64,000 bases of DNA from Dermatophilus congolensis (GCF_900187045.1 NZ_LT906453.1:1922001-1986000); one strand, 5' to 3'; positions 28,113 to 37,252 are shown, counted from the first letter of the stretch. Notes: generated by a model from the letters alone, not told the origin. Program-made: numbers and translations.

Positions 28113-29372
28113 TTAGAGGGCGATGCCCAGGATGGCGTCGATGATGCGGGCGGCAAGGTTGTCCGCATCGGCGGGGGCGTCTGCGGGTGTGTGTCCGGCC
28201 AGGATCGCGTCGATAGCAGCGAGTGCGCCGGGGGCGTCGAGGTCGTCGGCTATCCGTTCGCGTACGTGGTGCACGATGGCGTTTTGGGCTTCGATGGGTA
28301 GGGCGGGAATGTGGGTGCGCCAGCGGTGGAGGCGTTCTTTGGCGGTGTGGAGGACTTCGTCGGTCCATTCCCAGGCGGTGGCGTAGTGGTGGGCGAGGAT
28401 GGCCAGGCGGATGGCCATGGGGTCTTCACCGGCTGCGCGGAGTTTGGAGACGAAGATGAGGTTGCCTTTCGACTTGCTCATTTTTTCTCCGTCGAGTCCC
28501 ACCATTTCTTGGTGGAGGTAGAGACGGGCGAAGGAGCCTTCTCCGGCTAGAGCGTCGGCTTGGACGGCGCTCATTTCGTGGTGGGGGAAGATGAGGTCGA
28601 CTCCGCCTGCTTGGACGTCGAAGCTGGGGCCGAGGTGGTCCAGGGCGATGCAGGTGCATTCGATGTGCCATCCGGGGCGTCCGGAGGGTAGGCCCTCAAC
28701 GTCCCAGGCGGGTTCGCCTATTCGGGCTGCGCGCCATAGGAGTGGGTCGAGCTGGTCGCGTTTGCCTTCACGGTCTGGGTCTCCGCCGCGATCAGCGAAG
28801 ACTTCCATCATGCGGCTGCGGGACCATGTGGAGGAGTTTCCGAAAGTGGATTGGGTAGATAGGTCGAGGTAGATGTCGTGTGCTGTGTCGCTGACGGCGG
28901 TTCCGTCGGTGATAGGCACGGTGTAGGCCGCTGCGTTGTCCAGGAGTTTGGTGACTCCGGCTGCGATGGGTTCGATGTATTCGCTCACCCCGATGAAGTG
29001 GTTGGGGGGTAGGACGCGTAGGGCGGCCATGTCGTCGCGGAAGAGGTTTGTTTGTTCGGCGGCGAGGTCTTGCCAGTTCACTCCGTCGCGTTCGGCGCGT
29101 TCAAGGAGCGGGTCGTCTACGTCGGTGACGTTCTCGCAATATGTCACTTCGTGGCCTGCGTCCAGGAGTGCTCGGTGTAGGAGGTCGAGCATGACGTAGG
29201 TGGCGGCGTGACCCATGTGTGTGGCGTCGTATGGGGTGATTCCGCAGATGTAGAGCCGCGCGGTTGGTGGAGCGTCGACGGGTTTGCGTTCGCCGCTGCT
29301 GCTGTCGGTGATAGTCGGCTCGATTCCCGTACCTGTGACGGTGGGGATGTGTGGTGATGCCCAGGTTCGCAC
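28113..29372 (-). CDS. mshC: Mycothiol ligase MshC (cysteine:1D-myo-inositol 2-amino-2-deoxy-alpha-D-glucopyranoside ligase)
   Basis: Adds cysteine to GlcN-Ins in mycothiol synthesis and is related to class I cysteinyl-tRNA synthetase. The 419-residue protein has LYICGITPYDATHMGHA (Cys43 as predicted zinc ligand and the HIGH-like motif), RPGWHIECTCIALDHLG and the KMSKS loop EKMSKSKGN. It lacks the long tRNA-binding C-terminus of CysS. I use GTG 29372 (MRTWASPHIP), the family start; the frame extends upstream into low-complexity sequence that overlaps another gene. Mycothiol is confined to Actinobacteria. Confidence 0.94.
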   Translation of the reverse strand: MRTWASPHIPTVTGTGIEPTITDSSSGERKPVDAPPTARLYICGITPYDATHMGHAATYVMLDLLHRALLDAGHEVTYCENVTDVDDPLLERAERDGVNWQDLAAEQTNLFRDDMAALRVLPPNHFIGVSEYIEPIAAGVTKLLDNAAAYTVPITDGTAVSDTAHDIYLDLSTQSTFGNSSTWSRSRMMEVFADRGGDPDREGKRDQLDPLLWRAARIGEPAWDVEGLPSGRPGWHIECTCIALDHLGPSFDVQAGGVDLIFPHHEMSAVQADALAGEGSFARLYLHQEMVGLDGEKMSKSKGNLIFVSKLRAAGEDPMAIRLAILAHHYATAWEWTDEVLHTAKERLHRWRTHIPALPIEAQNAIVHHVRERIADDLDAPGALAAIDAILAGHTPADAPADADNLAARIIDAILGIAL

Positions 29373-29446
29373 TCGCCAAGGGTACCGACTGCGGTGTTGG
29401 GTGTTTGTTGGGGTTGGGTCGGGGGTTGTGTCTTTGGTGCCGGTTT

Positions 29447-30256
29447 TTATATGGGTGGCCAGGGCAGTGCGGGCCATTCTTGGTCGGGGTGGGGGTGGTG
29501 TTGTGTGTGTTGTAGTGCGGTGATGCGCTGGTGCAGGGCGGTGATTTCGGTGGGGGTGAGGAGTTCTTTGAGGGTTTTTTCTAGTGTGCTGTGGAGTGCG
29601 TGCTGCAGGGTTGTGAGTTTTTCGATGTCGTTTTTGGGTAGGGGTTTGCCGGCCCATCCCCATAGGACTGTTCGTAGTTTGGGTGTTTCGGATAGGCATA
29701 GGCCGTTGTCGATGCCCCATATGTGTTCGTGCCAGAGCAGGATGTGGCTGCCTTTGCGGTCGGCGTTGTTGAGTACTGCATCCAACGTGGCCAGGGAACG
29801 TAGTTGGGGGTGGTCGGCGGTGGCCAGGGTGGTGGGGGTGCCGTTGTGGTCGGTGCCGTGGGCGATGGGGACCCAGTCTGGGGGTAGGTCTGTTGGGGGT
29901 AGGAGGTTGATGAGTGGGGTGGATGTGGGTCGGTGGTGTAGGTGGCCGGTTTTTTCTGGGGTGGGGCCGATCCATTCTTGTACTGAGCCTGGCCCGAGGG
30001 GGCCCTCACGCAGCACGGTGGTGGGGATGAGGTCCCATCCTCCGGCAGCGGAGATGAGGTAGGCCGCGGTTTCGCGGGCTGCGAGTGTTCCGTGGGGGAA
30101 GTCCCATAGGGGTGTTTCGCCGCTGATGGGTTTGTAGACGATGGGGTGTCCTGCTGTGTGTGCCAGGTATACGGCGTTGGATGCTTCGGTGAGGCGCCCG
30201 ATGAGGGTGATGTCGTCGGTGTGAAGTTGTTCGGGGGTGAGGGGTTGGGGTGTCAT
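29447..30256 (-). CDS. SCO1664-type protein with PI3/4-kinase-like fold
   Basis: Conserved actinobacterial protein of 269 residues, function unknown. Kinase-like elements are a possible ATP lysine in HPIVYKPISGE (about residue 42), the catalytic-loop-like LDAVLNNADRKGSH (about residue 166) and the metal-binding-like WGIDNGLCL (about residue 184). It sits between DUF3090 and mshC on the same strand, a neighbourhood recurrent in Actinobacteria. The last 40 residues are His/Pro-rich. Confidence 0.8.
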   Translation of the reverse strand: MTPQPLTPEQLHTDDITLIGRLTEASNAVYLAHTAGHPIVYKPISGETPLWDFPHGTLAARETAAYLISAAGGWDLIPTTVLREGPLGPGSVQEWIGPTPEKTGHLHHRPTSTPLINLLPPTDLPPDWVPIAHGTDHNGTPTTLATADHPQLRSLATLDAVLNNADRKGSHILLWHEHIWGIDNGLCLSETPKLRTVLWGWAGKPLPKNDIEKLTTLQHALHSTLEKTLKELLTPTEITALHQRITALQHTQHHPHPDQEWPALPWPPI

Positions 30257-30262
30257 GCCTAG

Positions 30263-30820
30263 TTAGCGTTTGAATCCGTTTGCGCGGGGGCACATGTGGC
30301 CTTGGGGGTTGAGGGGTTCGCCGCAGAAGGGGCAGGTTGGCCGTCCGGCTGCAACGACGTTGTGGGCGCGGTGGGCGAAGGCTCGGGCGGTAGCGGCGGA
30401 GATGACTATGCGCAGGACGAGTTGGGTTGGGTCCTCGTCGGGGTCGGGTTCTTGGTGTAGGTGTGTTAGGGCTTGTGGAGGACCGTATGTTTCGTCGAGG
30501 GCGTGGCATTCGATGATGATGCGGTCGCGTTCTGCGTCCCATGCCAGGGCGAGGGCGGCGACGGTGAAGTCCTCGGCTAGTGGCATATCTAGGGGGGCGT
30601 TATCGATGAGTAGCTCTGCAGCGTCGTCGAATTCGTCACCAACGACGGTGTCGAGTAGATCGTCGATGCGTTGAGCGAGTGCTGACACTTGGGCTTTTTC
30701 GATGGTGACGGTTGTGATGCGTCGTCCTTGGGTGGCTTGCAGGAAGAATTGACGCGCGCCGGGTTGACCTACGGTTCCTACGGTGAACCTTTCCGGGGGG
30801 TCGTACTCGATAACCGCCAT
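30263..30820 (-). CDS. DUF3090 family protein
   Basis: Conserved actinobacterial protein of 185 residues, function unknown. It has the family start YDPPERFTVGTVGQPGARQFF, a middle region with VAALALAWDAERDRI, and a C-terminal zinc-ribbon-like TCPFCGEPLNPQGHMCPRANG with three Cys. I prefer ATG 30820 to GTG 30829 because AGGG is then about 8 nt upstream. It is followed by the SCO1664-like gene 6 nt downstream and preceded by a histidine phosphatase gene. Confidence 0.85.
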   Translation of the reverse strand: MAVIEYDPPERFTVGTVGQPGARQFFLQATQGRRITTVTIEKAQVSALAQRIDDLLDTVVGDEFDDAAELLIDNAPLDMPLAEDFTVAALALAWDAERDRIIIECHALDETYGPPQALTHLHQEPDPDEDPTQLVLRIVISAATARAFAHRAHNVVAAGRPTCPFCGEPLNPQGHMCPRANGFKR

Positions 30821-30912
30821 GTCGATCACCCTAGTCTCATTGGGGATTCATAGCGGTTACGACGGGCTTATCGATGCAGGTTGTGATGTTTTTGTTGGCG
30901 GGTTGGGGTTTG

Positions 30913-31626
30913 TCATGCTCCCCCGCCGATGGCGCCGTCGCCGGTGGGTACGTGGGTGGCAGCGGTGTGGATGCGGCGCAGAGTTTCAGCAACGCCGGAG
31001 GGTGGAATGTTGATGGCGTGTAGGAGTGGTTTGGAGTCGGTGTATTGCACGAGTGAGGTTGAGGCTGGGGTGACGTGCAGGCGTTGGAAGGTGTCGAGGT
31101 GGGCTCCGGCGGCGTCGGCCAGGACTGCTTTTATTGGGTCGCCGTGACTGATCACAACGGTGATGCTTTCGGGGCCGTTGGTGGTGTGGTTGGTGTGGTC
31201 GATGCGGCGTACTGCTGCGATGACGCGGGCGGACATGTGCGCTAGCCCTTCTCCTGCGAAGGTCTCGCTATGGGGAAAGGTCACTGCGCTTGGTTGTTGC
31301 TGTATTTGCTGCCATAGGGGCAGTTTGGTCAGTTCGTTGATGGGTTTGCCTGTCCATTGCCCGTAGCGGCATTCGCCGAGTTGTTCGTCGGTGTCGATTG
31401 CTAGGTGGGGCCAGGCTGTGGTGGCGATGATTTTGGCGGTCTGTTGGCAGCGTTGCAGGGGGCTGGCGACTATCTGGGTTACGGGGGTGCTGGTGAGGGC
31501 TTGGCCGAGTGCTGTTGCTGCGGTTTCACCCTCATGGTCCAGTCGTATATCTGGGGTCCATCCGGCGAGTATGCCGTTGGCGTTTGCGGTGGTGCGTCCG
31601 TGGCGGATGAGCAGCACGTATCCCAT
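30913..31626 (-). CDS. Histidine phosphatase family protein (MSMEG_4193-like)
   Basis: Phosphoglycerate-mutase-like phosphatase of 237 residues. The catalytic motif LLIRHGRTTAN is at residues 5-15, ASPLQRCQQTA carries the second Arg, the acid donor region is GECRYGQWTGK, and the second His is in VVISHGDPIKAVLADA. The substrate is not known. It heads the phosphatase-DUF3090-SCO1664 group; the related group lies close to mshC in other Actinobacteria. Confidence 0.87.
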   Translation of the reverse strand: MGYVLLIRHGRTTANANGILAGWTPDIRLDHEGETAATALGQALTSTPVTQIVASPLQRCQQTAKIIATTAWPHLAIDTDEQLGECRYGQWTGKPINELTKLPLWQQIQQQPSAVTFPHSETFAGEGLAHMSARVIAAVRRIDHTNHTTNGPESITVVISHGDPIKAVLADAAGAHLDTFQRLHVTPASTSLVQYTDSKPLLHAINIPPSGVAETLRRIHTAATHVPTGDGAIGGGA

Positions 31627-31701
31627 TTGTTGATGGTACGGAAAACGCCCGCCTTGGCACGAGGGTGCGGGCGGGCGTTTTCTGTTGGTTACGGGCGATG
31701 T

Positions 31702-32082
31702 TTAGTCGTCTTCGTCGTCGTCCGTGTCGTCGTCCTCATCGGAGTCCTCGTCGTAGTCTTCGTCGTCGAGGCCGAGGTATTGGGCGCGGAAGTCTTGTTC
31801 GTCGAGGTCGTCGTCGAGGCTGTCTTCGTCGTCCTCGTCAGAGTCCTCGTCGTCATCGTCGTCGTAGTCGTCATCCTCCTCGTCTCTGAACACCACGAGG
31901 GGTGTGACCTCGCCGAACGCTTCTTCGAGTGCTTCTTCGTAGCGTTCGAAGGCGCTCTCCAGTGCGTCGTAGGCAGCGCGCACTGTGTGGTCGTTGTCTC
32001 CGTGGCTGGAGGCAGCAGCTTCGAGGTGTCGTTCCAGCGCTGCTACGAGGGCGTCGAGCGCTACGCGGGGGTTGACGGTCAT
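31702..32082 (-). CDS. Small protein with a long Asp/Glu-rich tail
   Basis: Unrecognised 126-residue protein. Residues 1-65 look helical (VALDALVAALERHLEAAASS, YDALESAFERYEEALEEAFG). From about residue 72 the sequence is almost entirely Asp and Glu, broken by a short DFRAQYLGL motif. Such tails occur in DNA mimics, chaperones and nucleoid or RNA polymerase partners; no function can be assigned. Start ATG 32082 (MTVNP); an upstream extension to 32271 is rejected as it has no conserved character. The opposite strand shows a long open frame that is only the shadow of this tail. Confidence 0.7.
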   Translation of the reverse strand: MTVNPRVALDALVAALERHLEAAASSHGDNDHTVRAAYDALESAFERYEEALEEAFGEVTPLVVFRDEEDDDYDDDDDEDSDEDDEDSLDDDLDEQDFRAQYLGLDDEDYDEDSDEDDDTDDDEDD

Positions 32083-32429
32083 GCATCGAAAGTACCTCTT
32101 TCGTGGGTGCTCCACAGTCCATTGCGCAGCGTGATCCCTGGCATGAATCCCCGCGGGGGCTGGAGAGATACATTGAGAAGCTTTCTTCTCAGGCGGCGGT
32201 GCAGCGCGGGTGTCTTGAGGCTTCGGGATGGGTGCGGTGCTCTTGCGGGAGCTGGCGGGCAGTTTTCGCACTGCTGCGGCGGCGTGCTAGTGTTCCATCC
32301 CGTTGCGAGAGGCGCTCACTGGAACTGGCTGGTCATACTGGCTCAGGGACAAAGAGCGTTGAACGCAGCGGTGAGAATCTCGATTCGACGGAACGCGAGA
32401 GTTTCACGTAGGATAAACGCAGTTCACCT
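32083..32429. other. Intergenic stretch without a recognised gene
   Basis: About 350 bp between the acidic protein and tRNA-Leu. A 102-codon open frame on the plus strand (32103-32411) has no recognisable domain and mixed composition, and I do not consider it a gene. The right end carries the likely tRNA promoter. Confidence 0.5.
32384..32414 (+). promoter_or_regulatory. Putative promoter of tRNA-Leu
   Basis: A -10-like TAGGAT at 32409-32414 lies 15 nt before the tRNA 5' end, with a weak -35-like TTCGAC at 32384-32389 (19-nt spacer). Plausible but unproven. Confidence 0.35.
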
Positions 32430-32514
32430 GTCCGGGTGGCGGAATGGCAGACGCGCTAGCTTGAGGTGCTAGTGTCCTTTATCGGACGTGGGGGTTCAAG
32501 TCCCCCTCCGGACA
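32430..32514 (+). tRNA. tRNA-Leu (anticodon GAG)
   Basis: Class II tRNA of 85 nt. Acceptor arms GTCCGGG and TCCGGAC pair with one G-U; discriminator is A. The anticodon stem CTAGC/GCTAG encloses the loop TTGAGGT, giving anticodon GAG for CUC codons. A variable arm follows, and the T arm reads GGGGGTTCAAGTCCCCC. CCA is not encoded. An intrinsic terminator follows downstream. Confidence 0.96.
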
Positions 32515-32546
32515 CTCTGGTTTCTTAGCGAAACCTAATATCTTTT

Positions 32547-32585
32547 AGAAAAGGCTGGCATCCGAAATGGATGCCAGCCTTTTCT
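32547..32585 (+). terminator. Rho-independent terminator after tRNA-Leu
   Basis: Stem AGAAAAGGCTGGCATCC / GGATGCCAGCCTTTTCT with loop GAAAT, then TTG. This is the clearest classical terminator in the window, with a T-rich 3' side. Confidence 0.85.
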
Positions 32586-32766
32586 TTGTATGTTGTGGAA
32601 TTCGGCTTTTGTGAGGCCGTAGCTATGAACTGCGCAGCCTCAGCGATTCGGCTGTGCGCTTTATCTCCCTGCGGGGCAAAAGCTTTCAACTGCTTTTTTC
32701 TTGACTATTTCCCTCACCATGAAGTTTCTCCGCCTTGGTAGATGCCTCAAAGACTGGAGTTTTAGC

Positions 32767-33486
32767 GTGCTTCACCTTTCTGGTCCTGTAGTTCGCTTTG
32801 GCAAGGCAGGAACGGATCGAAACGTACTTGATGGTGTTTCGGTGACTTTCGCTCCTGGGACCAGCACCGCGATCATGGGAGCTTCTGGGTCAGGGAAGTC
32901 AACGCTGCTCAATTGTGCGGCCGGTCTCCTTGCCCCTACTTCTGGGCGGGTACTGCTGGATGAGTTAGATCTAGGAAGTAGTGACCGGGCCACGAAAGAT
33001 CGGGTGCGGCGCGAAAACTTCGGCTACATCTACCAGGAGTACAACCTGATAGATGCCCTGTCGGTCATTCAAAACGTGCAGCTACCAACATTCTTCACAC
33101 AAGGGAAGCTGACTGAACAGGAGGCGCTGGCGTCGTTAGAGTCGGTGGGAATGCAAGAGTTCTCTCGGCGGATGCCTGCCTCTTTATCTGGTGGGCAACG
33201 CCAGCGCGTAGCGATCGCTCGCGCCCTAGCAGTCCCCCGGCGCGTTGTCTTCGCCGATGAGCCCACCGGGGCCCTAGACAGTCGCACCAGCCGGGACGTA
33301 GTGCACGAGTTGACCAAATTGACACAACTGGGCACAGCGTTGGTGTTGGTAACTCACGATGCCGTGGTTGCCGCGGCCATGGATCGAATCCTCATCTTGC
33401 AGGATGGCCACATAGTTAGAGACCTTCCCGGAGGCGACCCGTTCGCCGCTTCCCAAGCGTTCACCGAGATCACGGCCGCAGCATGA
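32767..33486 (+). CDS. ABC transporter ATP-binding protein (MacB/LolD type)
   Basis: ATPase of 239 residues paired with an FtsX-like permease. Walker A GASGSGKST, Q-loop YIYQEYNLIDAL, signature LSGGQRQRVAIARAL, Walker B RVVFADEPTGALDS and the H-loop VTHD are all intact. Members export peptides, lipids or antibiotics. Start GTG 32767 has GGAG 7 nt upstream; a longer frame begins at 32701. The stop overlaps the permease ATG (ATGA at 33483-33486). Codon use is less G/T-biased than in the bio genes. Confidence 0.92.
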   Translation: MLHLSGPVVRFGKAGTDRNVLDGVSVTFAPGTSTAIMGASGSGKSTLLNCAAGLLAPTSGRVLLDELDLGSSDRATKDRVRRENFGYIYQEYNLIDALSVIQNVQLPTFFTQGKLTEQEALASLESVGMQEFSRRMPASLSGGQRQRVAIARALAVPRRVVFADEPTGALDSRTSRDVVHELTKLTQLGTALVLVTHDAVVAAAMDRILILQDGHIVRDLPGGDPFAASQAFTEITAAA

Positions 33487-35380
33487 GGGGCATTGCAGGG
33501 GTATCAAAAGTTTCGCTCCGACTATTAGGTTTCCACCGCCGTACCTACATGGGTTGGCGCTGGTTGTTCTGGTGGTCACAGCCATGGCTGGGGCAGGGCT
33601 GCTGCTTATGCAGGGGCTGCGCGGCGGGCATGTCATTGCTGCTGCAGGAACCTCAGCCGAAGAGCTAGCGCAAATGCGCCTTGATCTGCAGGCAATCGGG
33701 CTGTTGTTGCAGATCATCCTGGTTCTCACGGTGTCCATCGCGATGGTTTTAGTGGCCGGGGCGGTACGGACAGTTATTAATGTGCGATCCCGGGAACTGC
33801 GGATGTTGCGGCTTAACGGCGCCACTGCCCGCCAGGTGCAGACCATGGTTGCTGTGGAGACAGCTGCCCTGACTGCGATTGTGGGAGTCATTGGTGGGGT
33901 CGCCGCAGTGTTCCTGACACATCCGCTCTTTGCTGCCTATCAAGCCATTGGGTCCATCGGGCGCCATATGACATGGGCAGGGCGCCTTGACCTAGGCGCT
34001 TTAGCGTTATTCATCGTCGCTGAGATGGCCATGGTGGCGCTGATCGGGTTCGTTCTCACCGGCCGGTTAGCAAAGAATGTGGAGAGCACGCCACGGCGAG
34101 AGGTATCCCGCCGACGAAGCCTGATAGGCCTCCTCGTTCGCTTGGCGTTAGTGGGTGTTTCCGTCGCTGTGTTGTTCGGCGCCACAAACAGCACCCCGCA
34201 GGCAGGACAACTGGCGGTGCTGTTGCCGGTCTTTGTCACAACAGCGATTGGTGCACTGACTCCCTGGGCCATCACATGGGTCGCAGCGGTGGTTGCCCGT
34301 GTGGGAGGCCAATTCGCTCCCGGCGTGTTCACCCTGACTGCTGCCCGTGCTTGGAGCGACCGGCGGCGACTATCGTCGGTCGCGCTGCTGATGGTGATCG
34401 CTGTGGGCCTGCTTGGTGGGTTTTTATTCAGCTCGGCAGCCGACGGGCGGCTGCAGCTAGAGCGAGCAGCCCGTCAATACCAGTACGCAAGCGCCCTCGA
34501 TGGCCTCTCCCCCACAGGGGCGGTGGACGCAGCCAACGCGGCGCAAGCCCGCAACTTCCAAGCAATTGCGCTCACCTCGACCTCGCAGGCATTCATAGGC
34601 ACAACCCGAACCCGGGTGGCAGGGGTCAGTGACCCGGCGGGATACGTTTCGATGCTTGGGGGCTCACTGACCGGGAAGGTGCCCCACGACACCGGTTCAA
34701 CAGCACCGGTGCCTGTGCTGGCCAGTACACGCGGGGCCACTGTGGGCAGAGAACTCGACCTCACTCTTCTTGACGGTTCTCGCGTGAGGGCCCGGGTTGT
34801 TATGACAGCAACCGGTTTACCTGACGAGGCCTACTACCTACCGATCTCTGAGGCGGCGCGCCACGGACAGTTCTCCTCTGCGCAGGCTCTCACTACCGCC
34901 ACACCGCACCAGTTGCAGCAGGCCGTCAGTGGCCTCACTGGCGTAGAAGCTGTGAAGTCGAAGGAGGAGCTCCTCGCACAAGCCCAGAGCACCCGGATGC
35001 AAAGCAGCCTGAGCGGCAACCTGTCCATCTTCGGGATTATCTATGTGATGGCGTTGGTCTCTTTGGTGCAAATAACCACGTTAACTACCTGGTCACGGGC
35101 GCGGGAGTTCACTCTGCTGCGTCGGGTGGGGTTGAGCCGCGGCAACATATTTGCTGTCACTGTTGCCGAAGCTGTCGTCGTTGGTGTTGCTGTGACGGTC
35201 TTACTCTTTGCGTCCTTCATGGTTGTGGCCCTGAAGTTCGCCCACGATCTTCACGTAGACCTATGGGCAAGCGTGCTGCCCGTACTTGTCCCCGTGGCGT
35301 TAGTGCTACTAGCAGTGGTGGGCATCTATGTTGCGTTGGTCGCGGCTTGTAGTCACATACTGCTGCGATCAAGGACGTGA
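33483..35380 (+). CDS. FtsX-like ABC transporter permease with probable N-terminal frameshift
   Basis: Membrane partner of the preceding ATPase. From ATG 33483, coupled to the ATPase stop, the frame gives MRGIAGVSKVSLRLLGFHRR, a typical basic lead-in to the first helix, up to about RTYMG. The hydrophobic permease then continues in another frame (LALVVLVVTAMAGAGLLL) and runs 608 codons from TTG 33554 to 35380. One extra G in the GGG at 33551-33553 would join both parts. The body has the FtsX pattern: one N-terminal helix, further helices, an extracellular domain and C-terminal helices. Either the gene is frameshifted, or translation starts at TTG 33554 without the lead-in. Confidence 0.8.
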
Positions 35381-35394
35381 TCCCTCCCACACCA

Positions 35395-35428
35395 CCAGCG
35401 GGCAGGGGCCTTATCTCCTGCCCGCTGG
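35395..35428 (+). terminator. GC-rich hairpin after the ABC permease
   Basis: CCAGCGGGCAGG (35395-35406) pairs with CCTGCCCGCTGG (35417-35428) over a 10-nt loop, 15 nt past the permease stop. No U tract. Confidence 0.65.
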
Positions 35429-35512
35429 CACGCGAGTTCTCTTCTGCTGTGTCGTTCCTGAAGACGCGCGCTATTGATCAACTACTCCCGTAAATGCCCC
35501 TTATCTCTCTAG

Positions 35513-35549
35513 GGTTACCGGTGAGCCTCCCGTTGCAGGCTCCTTAACC
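35513..35549 (+). promoter_or_regulatory. Structured 5' leader before the POT transporter
   Basis: GGTTA (35513-35517) can pair with TAACC (35545-35549), and GAGCCT (35523-35528) with AGGCTC (35537-35542), giving a two-part stem 50 nt before the GTG start. It might be a cis-regulatory element, a terminator, or chance. I do not recognise a known riboswitch. Confidence 0.3.
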
Positions 35550-35598
35550 GTTGTCGCGCCACAGCCGCGGCACGACCCGAGTGAAAAGGACATCCACC

Positions 35599-37158
35599 GT
35601 GGACCCGAGCTCCTCTTCCCCTTCATCTCCAGCAACGCATTCACGCTGGCGCCCCCAGAGCGTACGCACTGGACCTTCCAGCGACGACGTTGGTTTATTC
35701 GGACAGCCTCGGGGACTGCCGTGGATGCTCCAAGTCGAGATGTGGGAACGGTTCAGCTGGTTCGGGATGCGGGCCATCCTTCTCTACTTCATCACCGACA
35801 CCTTCGCCAACGGTGGCCTCGGGCTCGACAAAAACACCGGCCAAGTCGTCATGGCCACCTACCAAGCATCCGTACTATTCCTGACCATCCCCGGCGGCAT
35901 CTTCGCTGACCGTGTGATCGGCCCATGGCGATCAACCCTGTACGGCGGGGTAGTCATCATGCTCGGTCAACTACTTCTTGTCGTGCCGACTCCCATCACT
36001 TCCTGGATCGGTTTGTTCCTCATTGCTTTCGGTACTGGGTTCATCAAACCGAACCTGTCCACCATGGTCGGTGGCCTCTACGACGAGAAAGACCCACGCC
36101 GTGAAGCTGGGTTCCAGCTGTTCTACATGTCAATCAATGTAGGGTCGCTGATCTCCCCACTTATCACCAGCTTCCTCAAAAACCAGTACGGCTACCACGT
36201 CGGCTTCATGGCAGCAGGTATCGGCATGGCCTTCGGCCTGGCCGCATTCGTGTACGGGCGAGGCCGCCTATCCCAATTCGCCTTCGATGTCCCCAACCCC
36301 CTGGGGCCTGGCGAAGGTAAAAAGCTAGCCCTCTACACCGTCCTCTTCCTAGCCACAGTGCTGCTGCTCACATGGCTCTACACCCCCATCTTCGGTGGCC
36401 TAGCCCAAGGCATCGCCTACGTCGTGTTCACCATCGCCGTCGCGGCCTCAGCGTTCTACTTCATCAGCATGTTCCGCAGCCCCCTGGTCACACCCCACGA
36501 ACGACAACACCTGTGGGCGTTCCTGCCGCTGTGGGTGGGAAGCATGCTGTTCACGATGATCTTCGAGCAAGCCTCCGGAAAGATGGCCAGCTTCGCCAGG
36601 GACAACACCGACGGCACGATCACCGGCTCCTTCAGCTTGCCAGCAGAGGTATACCAGTCAATCAACCCCGCAGCAGTGCTCATCCTGGCGCCCATTCTGG
36701 GCTGGGTGTTCACCCGCCGGTCAGGTAAATTCCCCACAACGGCGATGAAGTTCGCCATCGCCCTGGCGATCATCGGTTTCAGCGCCCTCATGATGGGCTG
36801 GGGCTTCGACAAATTCCCCGGTGGCGCTAACCTCGCCCCGTGGTGGTATCTGGGCCTGGTATTCCTCGTACAGACCGTGGCCGAACTGTTCATGAACCCC
36901 GTTGGCCTCGCCGCCACAACATCGTTGGCGCCCAAGCAGTACGCATCCCAAACGATGACCCTATGGCTGCTCGCCGCCGCCGCAGGACAGGGCACCGCCG
37001 CCGTCGTCATCGACCAAACCAGAGACCTCGGCGACGTGACGTTCTATTACGGCCTGGGCATCGTGACAATCATCGTCGCGGTCGTCATGGCTTTGATCTC
37101 CCCCTGGACCCAATCGAAGATGTCTGACATCGGCACCGGAAGCAACCCAGCCGAATAA
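35599..37158 (+). CDS. POT/PTR family proton-dependent oligopeptide transporter
   Basis: Proton-coupled di-/tripeptide importer of 519 residues (DtpT-like), in the MFS fold with about 12-14 helices. The POT signature QVEMWERFSWFGMRAIL matches ExxERF near residue 45; GGIFADRVIGPWRS and GFIKPNLSTMVGGLYDEKDPRREAGFQ (read as two motifs) are the other family marks. Start GTG 35599 has AAAGGA 8 nt upstream, and I prefer it over ATG 35551. The first about 35 residues are Ser/Pro-rich and cytosolic. Confidence 0.92.
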   Translation: MDPSSSSPSSPATHSRWRPQSVRTGPSSDDVGLFGQPRGLPWMLQVEMWERFSWFGMRAILLYFITDTFANGGLGLDKNTGQVVMATYQASVLFLTIPGGIFADRVIGPWRSTLYGGVVIMLGQLLLVVPTPITSWIGLFLIAFGTGFIKPNLSTMVGGLYDEKDPRREAGFQLFYMSINVGSLISPLITSFLKNQYGYHVGFMAAGIGMAFGLAAFVYGRGRLSQFAFDVPNPLGPGEGKKLALYTVLFLATVLLLTWLYTPIFGGLAQGIAYVVFTIAVAASAFYFISMFRSPLVTPHERQHLWAFLPLWVGSMLFTMIFEQASGKMASFARDNTDGTITGSFSLPAEVYQSINPAAVLILAPILGWVFTRRSGKFPTTAMKFAIALAIIGFSALMMGWGFDKFPGGANLAPWWYLGLVFLVQTVAELFMNPVGLAATTSLAPKQYASQTMTLWLLAAAAGQGTAAVVIDQTRDLGDVTFYYGLGIVTIIVAVVMALISPWTQSKMSDIGTGSNPAE

Positions 37159-37179
37159 GCCCCCACCACTGATTCACAG

Positions 37180-37220
37180 GTAGCCCCTGACCTAAGGTTT
37201 CCCACTCGGTCAGGGGCTAC
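37180..37220. terminator. 13-bp hairpin after the POT transporter gene
   Basis: GTAGCCCCTGACC (37180-37192) and GGTCAGGGGCTAC (37208-37220) form a perfect 13-bp stem with a 15-nt loop, between two converging genes. Likely bidirectional terminator. Confidence 0.7.
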
Positions 37221-37252
37221 GTACGTCGATGACGGCAGTAAACGCCTCGCCA

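Noticed and set aside
29373-29975. N-terminal extension of the mshC frame
   Set aside because: Low-complexity Pro/His/Thr sequence overlapping the SCO1664-like gene; MshC proteins start near 29372.
32103-32411. 102-codon open frame upstream of tRNA-Leu
   Set aside because: No recognisable domain, mixed composition, and overlap with the probable tRNA promoter.
31405-32472. Long plus-strand open frame (355 codons) opposite the phosphatase and acidic protein
   Set aside because: It is Val-rich because it mirrors the GAT/GAC/GAA repeats of the acidic tail and runs into the tRNA gene; no domain seen.
32430-35600. Genomic island attached at tRNA-Leu
   Set aside because: No integrase and no repeat of the tRNA 3' end was found downstream; the ABC and POT genes alone do not make an island.
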